From the NCBI RefSeq assembly GCF_001685415.1, contig NZ_CP014989.1, positions 2,418,001-2,482,000 of the forward strand: DNA of 64,000 nucleotides, given 5' to 3'. The stretch comes from Serinicoccus hydrothermalis. GTDB lineage: Bacteria; Actinomycetota; Actinomycetes; Actinomycetales; Dermatophilaceae. Within the stretch, counting starts at the first letter, position 1. Every line of letters starts with the position of its first letter. The translations under genes and the position numbers were made by a program. Under the pieces are notes generated by a model. That model was not told the DNA's origin. It did no database searches and worked only from the letters and a program-made list of their open reading frames with translations. This document shows, in pieces, positions 46,634 to 55,195 of the stretch.

Positions 46634-47137
46634 TCACAGCAGGCGGCCGACCGCCCGGTCCGCGGCGAGGAGGAAGCGGAGCACGACCTCGCGCTCCTCC
46701 TCGGTGAGCTCGGCGTCCACCTGCTGCAACTCGGAGAACATCGGGACGAGGTGCCCCATGAGCTCCTCCCGCCCGCTGTCGGTCGCGACGACGGCGGTGC
46801 GGCGCCGGTCGGTCGGGTGCGGCTGGCGCTGCGCGTGGCCCCGCGCGACGAGCCGGTCGACGATGCCGCTCGCGGCGGCCGAGGTGACCCCGAGCCGCTG
46901 GGCCAGCTCGGTCGGCCCGACCGGCTCGTCCATGACGTGCTCCAGCACCGCCAGCTCGGTATGCGTGAGGCCGGCGCGGCGGGCGAGCGCGGGGTTCGCG
47001 CGGCGCCCGGAGTCCAGCAGCCGGCGCAGCGCGTCGAGGACCGCGCCTGGCTCCCACCCGTCGACCCACCGGGTCTGCGGCTCTCGGCTGTCCTGCGCCG
47101 CCGCATCCGTGCTACGTTCTGTCACGAAATATCTCAC
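46634..47137 (-). CDS. MarR-family transcriptional regulator
   Basis: A 167-aa winged-helix regulator: AGLTHTELAVLEHVMDEPVG, TELAQRLGVTSAAASGIVDR and the DRRRTAVVATDSGREELM wing. It is divergent from the MMPL exporter, which it probably controls. An AGGTATCTACCT palindrome (47144-47155) lies between them. The start is uncertain: GTG 47137 or GTG 47125. Confidence 0.8.
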   Translation of the reverse strand: MRYFVTERSTDAAAQDSREPQTRWVDGWEPGAVLDALRRLLDSGRRANPALARRAGLTHTELAVLEHVMDEPVGPTELAQRLGVTSAAASGIVDRLVARGHAQRQPHPTDRRRTAVVATDSGREELMGHLVPMFSELQQVDAELTEEEREVVLRFLLAADRAVGRLL

Positions 47138-47143
47138 TTAGTT

Positions 47144-47155
47144 AGGTATCTACCT
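47144..47155. promoter_or_regulatory. Candidate MarR operator
   Basis: AGGTATCTACCT has perfect AGGTA/TACCT arms around a 2-base gap. It lies 41 bases before the MMPL start and just upstream of the divergent regulator's start. Confidence 0.5.
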
Positions 47156-47196
47156 GACGACTGTGGCCCAGACTAGCCCCGGAGGTCAACCCCCAG

Positions 47197-49404
47197 ATGT
47201 CTCGACTGCTCTCCACGTTGACCGGTCCGCGGTCCTGGATCGTCGCCCTGGTCGGGCTGCTGCTCGGGGCCGCGATCATCGGCGGGGTGGGCCAGGCCGA
47301 GCGCACGGCGTCCGCGCTGGACACCCTGCCCGCCGGCTTCGACAGCACCGAGGGGCAGGCGCTGCTCGACGAGCTGCCGGACGAGGGGACCCAGGCGGCC
47401 ATCATCCTCTTCACCGCGGACGACGGGATCGAGGAGTCGCTGCCCGACCTGGCCACGCTGGTGGAGGACGTCGCGCCCGAGGGTGCGCAGGCGCCCCAGA
47501 CCGGCGGTCAGCCGGGCGGCTCCGGCGGCGGGGGCGAGGGCCAGCCGAGTGACTCCGGTGGTGAGGGCGGCGGCCAGCCGGCCGACGCCGGTGGTGAGGG
47601 CCAGGGCGGACCACCGCCGGGCCTCTCCGGGGAGTTCGCCGTCATCCCCTCCGAGGACGGCACGGCCGCCATCAGCATCATGGACATCGAGACGCCCACC
47701 GCCACGCAGACCCAGCAGGTCGTCTCCACCCTGCGGACCGACCTCGCCGAGGGCGCCCCCGACGGGGTGACCGCCCAGGTCACCGGCCCGGCGGGGATCG
47801 AGGCCGACCTGGCCTCCGTCTTCGACGGCGCCAACATCACCCTGCTCGCCGCGACCGCCAGCGTGGTCGCGCTGCTGCTCATCGTCACCTACCGCAGCCC
47901 GGTGCTGTGGATCATCCCCCTGGCGGTCGTCGGCGTCGCCGACCAGACCGCGGCCAGCGCGGCCACGCACGTCCTGGCGGCGGTCGGCATACCGTGGGAC
48001 GAGTCGACGATCGGGATCCTGTCGGTGCTCGTCTTCGGCGCGGGCACCAACTACGCGCTGCTGCTCATCAGCCGCTACCGCGACGAGCTGCGCACCCACT
48101 CCTCGCGGCACGAGGCGATGGCGCTGGCCCTGCGGCGCGCCGCGGAGGCGGTCATCGCCAGCGCCAGCACCGTCGTCGTCGGCGTGCTGTGCCTGCTGCT
48201 CTCCGTCTTCCCCTCGACCCGCGGCCTCGGGCTCGCGTGCGCCGTCGGGGTGCTCGTCGCCATGGGCTTCGTCCTGCTCCTGCTGCCGGGGGCGCTCGTC
48301 CTCTTCGGGCGGTGGATCTTCTGGCCGCAGGTGCCGCGCGAGGGCCAGGCGGTGCTCGCCGACTCGCGCTCGCTGTGGCGCCGCATCGGTGACGCGGTGG
48401 CGGCCGCGCCCGCGGCATACATCGCCGGGACGCTCGTGCTGCTGGCCGCGATGGCCTTCGGGCTCACCCAGCTGCGCAGCGGGCTGGCGCCGGAGGACCA
48501 GTTCCTCGAGACGCCGGAGGCGATCACCGCCGCGGAGCGCCTCGCCGAGTCCTTCCCGGCGGGCACCTCCGACCCGCTCGTCGTCGTCACCCGCGGCGAC
48601 CAGGCGCAGGTCGACGACCTCGCGGCGGCGGTCGAGGACGTCGACGGGGTGACCCAGGTGACCCCGGTCGAGCCCACCGACGGCATCGGCCAGGTGCAGG
48701 TCGTGCTCGGGTCCGAGCCCGGCAGCGACGAGGCCGAGGCGGCGGTCGGCGACATCCGCGGCGCGGTCGAGGGGTATGCCGACACCCACGTCACCGGCGG
48801 CGACGCCACCTCGCTGGACGAGGCCGACGGCAACGTGCGTGACCGCTTCGTCGTCCTGCCGCTGGTCCTGGCGCTGGTGCTGGTGACCCTCATGGGGCTG
48901 CTGCGCTCGCTGCTCGCCCCGGTCATCCTCGTGACCTCGGTCGTCGCGACCTTCTGCGCGGCGCTCGGCGTCTCGTGGTGGGTGTTCACCGGGATCCTCG
49001 GCTTCAGCGCGATCGACTCGAGCATGCCGCTGCTGGCCTTCCTCTTCCTCGTCGCGCTGGGGGTCGACTACAACATCTTCCTCATCACCCGGACGTTGGA
49101 GGAGGCCGGCGAGCACGGCACCCGCGACGGCATCCTGCGGGCGCTCGGCGCGACCGGCGGTGTCATCACGAGCGCCGGCATCCTGCTCGCCGCGGTCTTC
49201 GCGGTGCTGGGCGTGCTGCCGCTCGTGGTGCTGGCCCAGATCGGCGTCGTCATCTGCATCGGTGTGCTGCTCGACACCCTGGTGGTGCGCACGGTGCTGG
49301 TGCCGGCGATCGTGCGGGTGCTGGGCGAGCGCTTCTGGTGGCCGCGGAAGGTCGACCACGCGGGCCGGCACCGGCCGGAGGAGATCGAGCCGGCGCAGGC
49401 CTGA
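47197..49404 (+). CDS. MMPL-family RND exporter
   Basis: A 735-aa membrane protein with two halves of about six helices each. The first external domain contains a Gly/Ser/Glu/Pro-rich disordered stretch (about residues 100-145, with repeated GGEG and GGQP), not typical of the family. VFGAGTNYALLLISRYRDEL and LVALGVDYNIFLITRTLEE are the paired TM4/TM10 signatures, with GTNYA/GVDYN the proton-relay positions. It probably exports a lipid or drug. A GGAGG ribosome site precedes ATG 47197. Divergent MarR regulator. Confidence 0.85.
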   Translation: MSRLLSTLTGPRSWIVALVGLLLGAAIIGGVGQAERTASALDTLPAGFDSTEGQALLDELPDEGTQAAIILFTADDGIEESLPDLATLVEDVAPEGAQAPQTGGQPGGSGGGGEGQPSDSGGEGGGQPADAGGEGQGGPPPGLSGEFAVIPSEDGTAAISIMDIETPTATQTQQVVSTLRTDLAEGAPDGVTAQVTGPAGIEADLASVFDGANITLLAATASVVALLLIVTYRSPVLWIIPLAVVGVADQTAASAATHVLAAVGIPWDESTIGILSVLVFGAGTNYALLLISRYRDELRTHSSRHEAMALALRRAAEAVIASASTVVVGVLCLLLSVFPSTRGLGLACAVGVLVAMGFVLLLLPGALVLFGRWIFWPQVPREGQAVLADSRSLWRRIGDAVAAAPAAYIAGTLVLLAAMAFGLTQLRSGLAPEDQFLETPEAITAAERLAESFPAGTSDPLVVVTRGDQAQVDDLAAAVEDVDGVTQVTPVEPTDGIGQVQVVLGSEPGSDEAEAAVGDIRGAVEGYADTHVTGGDATSLDEADGNVRDRFVVLPLVLALVLVTLMGLLRSLLAPVILVTSVVATFCAALGVSWWVFTGILGFSAIDSSMPLLAFLFLVALGVDYNIFLITRTLEEAGEHGTRDGILRALGATGGVITSAGILLAAVFAVLGVLPLVVLAQIGVVICIGVLLDTLVVRTVLVPAIVRVLGERFWWPRKVDHAGRHRPEEIEPAQA

Positions 49405-49417
49405 GCCGCTCCCGTGG

Positions 49418-50992
49418 TCAGGAGCGGCCGGTGAAGAGCTGGTCGACCGGCGCGTGGTCGTCGGTGAGCACCTCGGCCCCCTCCGCCAGCTCGTCGACCC
49501 GCTCCGGGGTGAGCGCGCGCATACCCCCACCGTGCTCGGCGGTCGCCGCCTCCACCGCCGCCGGGTCGAGCGGGGCGTGCGAGGCGAGGACGACGAAGTT
49601 GCCGCCGGGCTCGGGCCGGTCGTCGTGGGTGAGGACGGCGACGTGCTCGAAGAGCGTGCGCAGCGTCGCGACCTCGGCGGCCAGGAAGTCCAGGCCCTCG
49701 TAGTCGATGATGTTGAGCGCGACGAGCCCGTCCGGCCGAAGCACGCGGTCGACGTCGGCGAAGGTCTCGGCGGTCGCGAGGTGCCAGGGCGCGGCGACCC
49801 CGCCGAAGGCGTCACCGACGTAGACGTCGTAGCTGTCCGTCTCCAGCGCGGCGACCGCCACCCGGCCGTCCTGCACGTCGACGGTGAGCCGCTCGGACTC
49901 CGGCAGCGGCAGCTCCTCGCGGACGAGGTCGACCACGCCGGGGTCGATCTCGACCACGGAGTTGGTGCCCGCCTCGCGGTGCGCGACCTCGTAGCGCGGC
50001 AGCGTCATCGCGCCGCCGCCCACGTGGAGCACGTCGAGGCGCTCGTCCGCCGGCGCGTGGGTGTCGAGCGCGCCCGCGAGGGTGCGGACATACGCGAACT
50101 CGAGGTATGCCGGGTCGTCCAGGTCGACGTAGCTGTGCCGCAGCGTGTCGAGCACCAAGGTGTGGCCGCCCTCGCGGTCGGGGTCGGCGACGACGGAGGC
50201 GCAGTGGTAGCGCGTCTCGACCTCGCACGGGTCGGGCGCGAGGAGGCCCAGCCCGACGGAGGCGACCGCGAGGGTGAGCGCGCCGGCGGTGCCGATCGCG
50301 GGCTCGACACCGGCGCGGCGGGTGGTGAGGACGAGGGCGAAGCCGCCGGCCATGAGCAGCACCCCGGTGACCAGCAGGATGACGCTGCTGCGCAGCAGGG
50401 CGACGAGGACGAAGCCGGTGAGGAAGGTGGCCGCGATCGCGCCGAGGGTTCCGATCGCGGAGAGCCGGCCGACGACCGAGCCGGTCTCGGTGAGCGCGCT
50501 GAGCTGGAGCTTGACCACCATCGGTGGGATGGCCGAGAGCACGGCGGCGGGCGCGAAGACGGTGACCGCGGCGAGGAGCAGCGCCATGGCCGCGGACTGC
50601 TCGGGCGGGGTGAAGGCGGTGACCCAGCGGATCGCCGGGCTGACCGTGAGCACGAGCGCGCCGCCGAGGACGAGCAGCGGGCCGATGAGGCCGCGCGGCG
50701 AGGTGCGGTCGGCGGTGGCCCCGCCGGCCCAGGCGCCGAAGGCGATCGCCGCCAGGGCGAGGCCGATCACCGCGGTGTTGGTCTCCATGGTGATGCCGAC
50801 GTAGGGCGCGATGAGGCGCAGCGCCGTGATCTCGAGCACGAGCACCGCGGCCGAGGAGAAGAAGGTGACGACCGCGGCGACCCAGGGGGTCAGGCCGAGC
50901 GGGGCTTGCTCCGCGGCGGCGGCGGCGTGGTCGTCGGCATGCGGGTCGTCGGCGGCGTCGGGCGGGTCGGCGCTGTCGGGGCGGGGACTCAC
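49418..50992 (-). CDS. Membrane-fused spermidine-synthase-like protein
   Basis: A 524-aa fusion. About eight N-terminal helices (residues 30-260; FFSSAAVLVLEITALRLIAP) are followed by a cytoplasmic spermidine-synthase-like methyltransferase fold with LDVLHVGGGAMTLPRY, EIDPGVVDLV and YDVYVGDAFGG. The Asp/Glu dyads of true polyamine synthases are not obvious, so the reaction is uncertain. The GTG at 50992 is seven bases after TAGGCT on this strand. Convergent with the MMPL gene with 13 bases between. Confidence 0.82.
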   Translation of the reverse strand: MSPRPDSADPPDAADDPHADDHAAAAAEQAPLGLTPWVAAVVTFFSSAAVLVLEITALRLIAPYVGITMETNTAVIGLALAAIAFGAWAGGATADRTSPRGLIGPLLVLGGALVLTVSPAIRWVTAFTPPEQSAAMALLLAAVTVFAPAAVLSAIPPMVVKLQLSALTETGSVVGRLSAIGTLGAIAATFLTGFVLVALLRSSVILLVTGVLLMAGGFALVLTTRRAGVEPAIGTAGALTLAVASVGLGLLAPDPCEVETRYHCASVVADPDREGGHTLVLDTLRHSYVDLDDPAYLEFAYVRTLAGALDTHAPADERLDVLHVGGGAMTLPRYEVAHREAGTNSVVEIDPGVVDLVREELPLPESERLTVDVQDGRVAVAALETDSYDVYVGDAFGGVAAPWHLATAETFADVDRVLRPDGLVALNIIDYEGLDFLAAEVATLRTLFEHVAVLTHDDRPEPGGNFVVLASHAPLDPAAVEAATAEHGGGMRALTPERVDELAEGAEVLTDDHAPVDQLFTGRS

Positions 50993-51048
50993 CCGTGCGA
51001 GCCTACGGGGCGGTCTGAGGTGCCGCCGCCCCGCCGGTCGCCGGCGGC

Positions 51049-51513
51049 TCAGTCGCGCACGTGCGTGCCTGAGCCGCTCTCGTCGGGTGTGTCGCCGGGA
51101 CGGTTCGACTCGAGTGCGGCGCGGTGCCAGGTATGCAGCTGGTCGACCTCGCGCTCGCCGGGCATGAGGCCCGTGGCGAGCGTCCGCCGGTCCTCGCCGC
51201 GGAAGACGATCCGGTCCGGTCTGCGCGGGGCCGGTCAGACCTCCGTCACCCGGGTCCAGGGGATGAGGCGCGGGCCCTGGAGGAGGCCGCGGTGCAGGCC
51301 CTGCGCGTCAGCGGTGACGTCGTCGTCGCCGCGCAGGAGCGTGGCCAGCATGACGAGGACCAGCACGAGGAGGGCTCCGGAGACGACCCGCCACCACGTC
51401 GGAAGACCGGTCCAGCCCATGACGGCGGGGAACCAGACCAGGATCAGCAGGCTGAAGCCCACCACCTGGACCCAGTGCTGGGTGCGGGGCGCACGGATCC
51501 GGACCGGGGGCAT
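51049..51513 (-). pseudogene. PH-like small membrane protein, broken by an in-frame stop
   Basis: Paralogue of the gene just downstream of it (51525-51980). It begins MPPVRIRAPRTQ, has two hydrophobic helices and an LHRGLLQGPRLIPWTRVTEV stretch, then a TGA at 51235-51237. The same frame continues with RPDRIVFRGEDRRT, MPGEREVDQLHTWHRAALES and a distal stop at 51049. In the sister gene the same codon is CGG (Arg). The retained downstream similarity means the break is recent, read through, or a sequencing error. Confidence 0.7.
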
Positions 51514-51524
51514 ACCGGATTCTG

Positions 51525-51980
51525 TCACTGCGCTTCTGAGCCGGTCTCGTCCGGCGCGTCGCCGGGACGGGCCGGCTCGAGAGCGGCGCGGTGCCAAGTA
51601 CGCAGCTGGTCGACCTCGCGCTCATCGGGCATCGGGCCCGAGACGACCGTGCGCCCGTCCTCACCGCGGAAGACGATCCGGTCCGGTCTGCCGGGGGCCG
51701 GCCGGACCTCGGTGATCTCGGTCCACGGGATGAGGCGTCGGCCCCGGAGGATGGTGCGGTGCAGGCCGTTCGGGTCAGCGGTGATGACGAGTGCTCCCGA
51801 CAGGAGCCAGACGAGGATCGACGCCGAGCCCACGGCGGCCACGACGTCGAAGACCGCCCACGGCCCACCCTCCGGCCAGCTGTCGGGGATGCGCGCCACC
51901 GGGGCCGCAAGGATGATGACCCACAGAGCGACCTGCCCCCAGAGCTGGAGTCGGGACGGCAGGATCCGGACCGAGGGCAT
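51525..51980 (-). CDS. PH-domain-like small membrane protein
   Basis: A 151-aa protein. Residues 1-75 contain two hydrophobic helices (QLWGQVALWVIILAAPVAR, FDVVAAVGSASILVWLLSGA). The rest is a small PH-like domain typical of actinobacterial low-molecular-weight antigen 6-like proteins: NGLHRTILRGRRLIPWTEIT, PDRIVFRGEDGRTVV, then EREVDQLRTWHRAALEPAR. Function unknown. Intact member of a tandem pair whose partner (51049-51513) carries a stop. Confidence 0.65.
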   Translation of the reverse strand: MPSVRILPSRLQLWGQVALWVIILAAPVARIPDSWPEGGPWAVFDVVAAVGSASILVWLLSGALVITADPNGLHRTILRGRRLIPWTEITEVRPAPGRPDRIVFRGEDGRTVVSGPMPDEREVDQLRTWHRAALEPARPGDAPDETGSEAQ

Positions 51981-52061
51981 ACCGGAGTCTGTCATCGCCG
52001 GGAGGGGTGCGCCACACCTCGCGCGGGTGCGTCGACCGACCGCGCATCCCGCATCTCCCCC

Positions 52062-52113
52062 GAATTCGACCTCTCGTTTCGCTGCCATGGCGAACAAAGG
52101 AGAGGTCGAATTC
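52062..52113. terminator. Hairpin between the PH-like gene and the siderophore ABC operon
   Basis: GAATTCGACCTCTC (52062-52075) is exactly complementary to GAGAGGTCGAATTC (52100-52113), and inner TTCGC/GCGAA can extend the stem. It lies downstream of the minus-strand importer operon. Unusually AT-rich for this sequence. Confidence 0.55.
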
Positions 52114-52138
52114 CGGCCGGCTGGCGCTCGGCTCGCAA

Positions 52139-52221
52139 ACCGTGCGGCCGGTCGGCGCAGACCGTGCGGCCGGTCGGCGCAGACCGTGCGGTCGGTCGGC
52201 GCAAACCGTGCGGCCGGTCGG
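52139..52221. repeat. 22-bp tandem repeat, about four copies
   Basis: The unit ACCGTGCGGCCGGTCGGCGC plus AG repeats at 52139, 52161, 52183 and (partial) 52205, ending exactly at the stop codon of the ATPase gene. Two units are identical; the others differ by one to three bases. Confidence 0.85.
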
Positions 52222-53067
52222 TCAGGAGGGGGCGGCGAGCTGTGCGGCGGGGGCGGTGGGGCTGGCCGAGGTGGCGTGGTGGCGGCCGATGGGCAGGACC
52301 ATGGGCTTGCCGGAGACCGGGTCGGGGACGACCTGGCTGCGCATTCCGAAGACCTGCTCGACGGCGTCGGCGGTGAGGACCTCCTCGGGCGGGCCGCTGG
52401 CCAGCAGCCGGCCCTCGCACATGGCGATGAGGCGGTCGGCGTAGCGCGCGGCGAGGTTGAGGTCGTGCAGCACCATGACCACCGTGGTCCCACGCTGCCG
52501 GTTGAGGTCGGTGAGCAGGTCGAGCACCTCGACCTGGTGGCTGATGTCGAGGAAGGTCGTCGGCTCGTCGAGCAGGAGCACATCGGTGCGCTGCGCCAGC
52601 GCCATGGCGATCCACACCCGCTGCCGCTGGCCGCCCGACAGCTCGTCCACCGCCCGGTCGACGAGCCCGGCCGTGCCGGTGAGCTCCAGCGCCTCCGCCA
52701 CCGCCAGGTCGTCCTGCGGCGACCAGCGGGCCAGCATCTTCTGGTGCGGGCTGCGGCCGCGCGCGACCAGGTCGCCCACGACGATGCCCTCCGGCGCGAT
52801 CGGCGACTGAGGCAGCAGGCCCAGCGTCCGCGCGACCTCCTTGGTCGGCTGGGTGTGCAGGGCCTTGCCGTCGAGGAGCACCTGGCCCTCGCTGGGTCGC
52901 AGCAGCCGGGCGAGGGCGCGGAGCACGGTCGACTTGCCGCAGGCGTTGGCGCCGACGATGACGGTGATCCGCCCCGGCTCGATGCTCAGGTCGAGCGACT
53001 CGACGACGGTGCGGTCGCCGTAGCCGAGGCGGACGTGCTCGGCGACGAGGGTGTGCGAGGCGGTCAC
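52222..53067 (-). CDS. Iron-siderophore ABC transporter ATPase
   Basis: A 281-aa FecE/FepC-type ATPase: Walker A GANACGKST (the usual NGCGKST with an Ala), Q-loop LLPQSP, signature LSGGQRQRVWIAMALAQ, Walker B LLLDEPT and the switch His in VLHDLN. It drives import of ferric siderophore through the two permeases encoded upstream (on this strand). The C-terminal 20 residues are Ala/Pro-rich. The start overlaps the permease stop by four bases (GTGA). Confidence 0.92.
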   Translation of the reverse strand: MTASHTLVAEHVRLGYGDRTVVESLDLSIEPGRITVIVGANACGKSTVLRALARLLRPSEGQVLLDGKALHTQPTKEVARTLGLLPQSPIAPEGIVVGDLVARGRSPHQKMLARWSPQDDLAVAEALELTGTAGLVDRAVDELSGGQRQRVWIAMALAQRTDVLLLDEPTTFLDISHQVEVLDLLTDLNRQRGTTVVMVLHDLNLAARYADRLIAMCEGRLLASGPPEEVLTADAVEQVFGMRSQVVPDPVSGKPMVLPIGRHHATSASPTAPAAQLAAPS

Positions 53068-54149
53068 AGGGAACCTCCGGCCCGGTTGGTGCGGATGAGC
53101 AGGTAGACGAGGAAGGGCGCGCCGAGTGCCCCGGTGATGACACCGACGGGGTAGCGGGTGCCGAAGGCATACTGCCCGGCGAAGTCGGCGCCGAGGACGA
53201 GCACCGCGCCGACGAGGGCGGCCGGGACCATGAGCGAGCCGCCCGAGCCGACGATGCGGGCTGCGATCGGGCCGGCGAGGAAGGCGACGAAGGCGATCGG
53301 TCCGGCGGCGGCGGTCGCGAAGGCGATGAGCGCGACCGCGGTGATGATGGCGATGACCCGGGTCCGCTCAACCCGGGTGCCGAGCGCGGAGGCGGCGTCG
53401 TCGCCGTGCTGCATGAGCACGAGCCCGCGGGACTGGCTGAGCAGCAGCGGCGCGAGCACCGCGAAGGCGATGACCAGCGGCAGCACTGTGGACCAGGTCG
53501 CGCCGTTGACGCTGCCGGTGAGCCAGCGCATCGCGACCTGCAGGTCCCACGACGCGGCGCGGATGATGACGTAGGCGACGACGGAGTCGAGCATCGCGGA
53601 GATGCCGATGCCGATGAGGATCAGCCTGGTGCCGGCGACCCCGTCCTTGTAGGCCAGGAGGTAGATGAGCAGGGCCGTCGCCAGCGCCGCGAGGATCGCG
53701 ACGAGCGAGACGTAGGCCGCGTCGAGCCGCAGCACGACGAGCGCGAAGACGGCGGCCGCGCTCGCACCCGCACTGATCCCGATGATGTCCGGGCTGGCCA
53801 GGGCGTTGTGGAGCATGGTCTGGAAGGTGACCCCGGCCATGCCGAAGGCGGCTCCCGCGACGAGCGCGAGGGTGGCGCGAGGTATGCGCAGGGTCCCGAC
53901 GACGAAGTTGGCGCCGGGCACGTCCTGGCCGAGCATGACGCGGACGACGTCGCCGAGCCCGTAGACCGTGTCGCCGATGGTGAGGCTGACGAAGAAGAGG
54001 ACGACGGCGAGGATGCCGAGGATCACGCTCGCGGTGCCGCGACCGCGCGCCCGGCGTCGACGCCCCTCGCGCACCCGGTCCAGGGTGCTGGCCGGGGGCT
54101 CGGTGCGGGCCTCGACCTCGCCGGCGTCGGTGCTGGTGGTGGCGCTCAC
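53064..54149 (-). CDS. Iron-siderophore ABC transporter permease (FecCD family)
   Basis: A 361-aa BtuC/FecD-type permease with about ten helices: RIPRATLALVAGAAFGMAGV, then LASPDIIGISAGASAAAVFA, GSVNGATWSTVLPL, and AAAGPIAFVAFLAGPIAARI. A hydrophilic N-terminal tail of about 50 residues precedes the first helix. GTG at 54149 overlaps the neighbouring permease stop. Part of a four-gene operon: binding protein, permease, permease, ATPase. Confidence 0.9.
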   Translation of the reverse strand: MSATTSTDAGEVEARTEPPASTLDRVREGRRRRARGRGTASVILGILAVVLFFVSLTIGDTVYGLGDVVRVMLGQDVPGANFVVGTLRIPRATLALVAGAAFGMAGVTFQTMLHNALASPDIIGISAGASAAAVFALVVLRLDAAYVSLVAILAALATALLIYLLAYKDGVAGTRLILIGIGISAMLDSVVAYVIIRAASWDLQVAMRWLTGSVNGATWSTVLPLVIAFAVLAPLLLSQSRGLVLMQHGDDAASALGTRVERTRVIAIITAVALIAFATAAAGPIAFVAFLAGPIAARIVGSGGSLMVPAALVGAVLVLGADFAGQYAFGTRYPVGVITGALGAPFLVYLLIRTNRAGGSL

Positions 54150-55195
54150 AGGGCCCGTCCTCTCATGCGGCGGACGACGGCGATGAAGACCGGCGCGCCG
54201 ACCAGCGCGGTGATGATGCCCACGTCGACCTCGGCGGGCCGGGCCACCACCCGGCCGACGACGTCGGCCACGGTGAGCAGGGTGGCGCCCACGACCATCG
54301 AGAACGGCAGGAGCCACCGGTGGTCCAGGCCCACGAGCAGCCGGCAGGCGTGCGGCACGACGAGACCGACGAAGCCGATCGGCCCCGCGATCGCGGTCGC
54401 GGCGCCGCAGAGCATGACCGCGCCCACCGCGGAGAGGATGCGGGTGAGGATGACCCGCTCGCCGAGGCCCGCGGCGAGCTCGTCGCCCAGGGCCAGGGCG
54501 TTGAGGCCGCGCGCCACCGCCAGGCAGACCAGCGCCCCCACGACGAGGAAGGGCACGGCGGTCATGATCCGCGGGTAGGTCGCGCCGCCCACGCCGCCGA
54601 TCTGCCAGAACCGGAAGGAGTCCATGACGTCGATCCGGGGCAGCAGGACGGCGCTGATGAGCGAGCCGAAGGCCGCGGAGGTCGCCGCACCGGCCAGCGC
54701 GAGCTTGAGCGGGGTGGCGCCGCCGCGCCCGAGCGAGCCGACGGCATACACGAAGGTCGCGGAGACGGCGGCGCCGACCATCGCGACCCAGATGTAGGCG
54801 GTGGAGGAGGACATGCCGAAGAAGGCGATGCCGACGACCACGAAGAGCGAGGCGCCGGAGGTGACGCCGAGGATGCCCGGGTCGGCCAGCGGGTTGCGCG
54901 TGACACCCTGCATGACCGCGCCCGCCAGCCCCAGCGAGGCGCCGACGAGCATGGCCAGGATCGTGCGGGGTATGCGCTTGGCCACCGCCGCCTGGCTGAT
55001 GTTGTCCTGGCCGCCGCCGAGGGCGGCGACGAGGTCCTCCCAGGCGATGTCACGGGCCCCGAAGGTCACCGAGAGCAGGCCGCAGAAGGCCAGGACGAGG
55101 ACCGCGAGGACCAGCCAGAGCGCCCGGGACGTCGCCGACGGGCGCCGCGCGGGCGACTCCGGCGGCGACGTCTCGGGTGCGGTGGTGGTCGTCAC
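54146..55195 (-). CDS. Iron-siderophore ABC transporter permease (FecCD family)
   Basis: A 349-aa permease, second half of the heterodimeric channel: RIPRTILAMLVGASLGLAGA, then ADPGILGVTSGASLFVVVGI, and AIAGPIGFVGLVVPHACRLL, where GLVVPH is the ATPase-coupling helix signature. GTG start at 55195 overlaps the binding-protein stop. The two permeases are paralogous but clearly diverged. Confidence 0.9.
   Translation of the reverse strand: MTTTTAPETSPPESPARRPSATSRALWLVLAVLVLAFCGLLSVTFGARDIAWEDLVAALGGGQDNISQAAVAKRIPRTILAMLVGASLGLAGAVMQGVTRNPLADPGILGVTSGASLFVVVGIAFFGMSSSTAYIWVAMVGAAVSATFVYAVGSLGRGGATPLKLALAGAATSAAFGSLISAVLLPRIDVMDSFRFWQIGGVGGATYPRIMTAVPFLVVGALVCLAVARGLNALALGDELAAGLGERVILTRILSAVGAVMLCGAATAIAGPIGFVGLVVPHACRLLVGLDHRWLLPFSMVVGATLLTVADVVGRVVARPAEVDVGIITALVGAPVFIAVVRRMRGRAL

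Noticed and set aside
47173-49815. Minus-strand open frame over the MMPL exporter
   Set aside because: Low-complexity shadow; the plus-strand MMPL motifs are unambiguous.
52139-52221. CRISPR array from 22-bp units
   Set aside because: No spacers; simple tandem repeat.
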